A program made the translations under genes and the position numbers. From NCBI GenBank assembly GCA_039586035.1, contig JBDHLD010000019.1, positions 1-64,000 of the forward strand: a stretch of DNA of 64,000 nucleotides. Direction: 5' to 3'. Of this stretch, positions 63,777 through 64,000 are shown one piece after another. Every line of letters starts with the position of its first letter. Position 1 is the stretch's first letter. Source of the stretch: JBDHHQ01 sp039586035 (lineage in GTDB: Bacteria > Gemmatimonadota > Gemmatimonadetes > Longimicrobiales > Gaopeijiaceae). The notes under the pieces are model-generated. The model was not told the DNA's origin and did no database searches. It saw only the letters and a list, made by a program, of their open reading frames with translations.

Positions 63777-64000
63777 ATGGGGATTCTCACCAGATATCTA
63801 ATTCGCTCCCACGTGGGGCCGTTCCTCTTCGCTCTGTCCGCGCTCACCGGGTTGTTGTTCGTCAACGCCATTGCACAGAGGCTGGAGGATCTGTTCGGCA
63901 AGGGGCTGGGCTGGAACACGATCGCGGAGTTCGCGCTGCTGTCCCTTCCCCACACCGTTGCCCTCACCCTGCCCATGGCCGTGTTGGTGGCCGTGCTGTA
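63777..64000 (+). CDS. LptF/LptG family permease (partial, runs off right edge)
   Basis: About 74 codons are visible: GILTRYLIRSHVGPFLFALSALTGLLFVNAIAQRLEDLFGKGL and then SLPHTVALTLPMAVLVAVL. The start matches the YjgP/YjgQ family, the inner-membrane part of the LptB2FG lipopolysaccharide exporter. It cannot be decided between LptF and LptG from this fragment. Only 54 bp separate it from sprA, so both promoters must overlap there. Confidence 0.85.
   Translation, partial: MGILTRYLIRSHVGPFLFALSALTGLLFVNAIAQRLEDLFGKGLGWNTIAEFALLSLPHTVALTLPMAVLVAVL

Overview
The window is high-GC bacterial chromosome (about two thirds G+C by eye). It is densely coded, with most genes overlapping by 4 bp or less. 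The best guess for the source is a member of the Gemmatimonadota or another lineage of the FCB supergroup. The reasons are a full-length SprA-like giant outer-membrane protein, a type IV pilus (T4P) machinery of delta-proteobacterial/FCB style, TMTC-like glycosyltransferases, and many GTG/TTG starts. No rRNA, tRNA, CRISPR array, prophage or insertion sequence was seen.

Region 1-13 kb (all minus strand) is a housekeeping train: aroC, aroK, topA, trmFO, xerC, then hslV, hslU, argF, gcvT, a MogA/MoaB-type gene and a sigma-54 activator with a degenerate receiver that runs off the left edge. The topA-trmFO-xerC-hslVU order is the same as in Firmicutes.

Region 13-36.6 kb (all minus strand) is one long T4P superlocus. 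In transcription order it contains a stand-alone HisKA protein, pilS2-pilR2, a dolichol-phosphate-mannose-synthase-like GT2, a TMTC-like membrane glycosyltransferase with TPRs, and the major pilin pilA. pilA has a good sigma-54 promoter and a strong terminator. Next come pilS1-pilR1, two consecutive four-gene minor-pilin operons (each FimT/GspH, PilV/GspI, PilW/GspJ, PilX/GspK-like), pilMNOPQ, and a 911-residue exported protein closed by strong hairpins. The likely logic is a sigma-54-controlled, possibly O-glycosylated pilus with two alternative tip complexes.

Region 36.8-49.6 kb is mixed and runs on both strands: adenine deaminase, a GT-C membrane glycosyltransferase, a flavin-reductase-like protein, a LysM/LAS-type peptidase-like protein, superoxide dismutase, DNA polymerase IV, a BtpA-family protein, a methyltransferase, an AGCS amino-acid:cation symporter with an extra loop domain, and a secreted 16-residue-repeat protein.

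Region 49.6-64 kb holds a large GAF-containing protein, a tandem-repeat intergenic element, the pilB-pilT-pilC motor/platform operon, a two-HhH ComEA-type protein, the 2089-residue SprA homologue, and the start of a divergent LptF/LptG permease. The presence of pilB/T/C/M/N/O/P/Q, pilA and ComEA suggests twitching and possibly DNA uptake. SprA suggests a type IX-like secretion route whose other parts lie outside the window.
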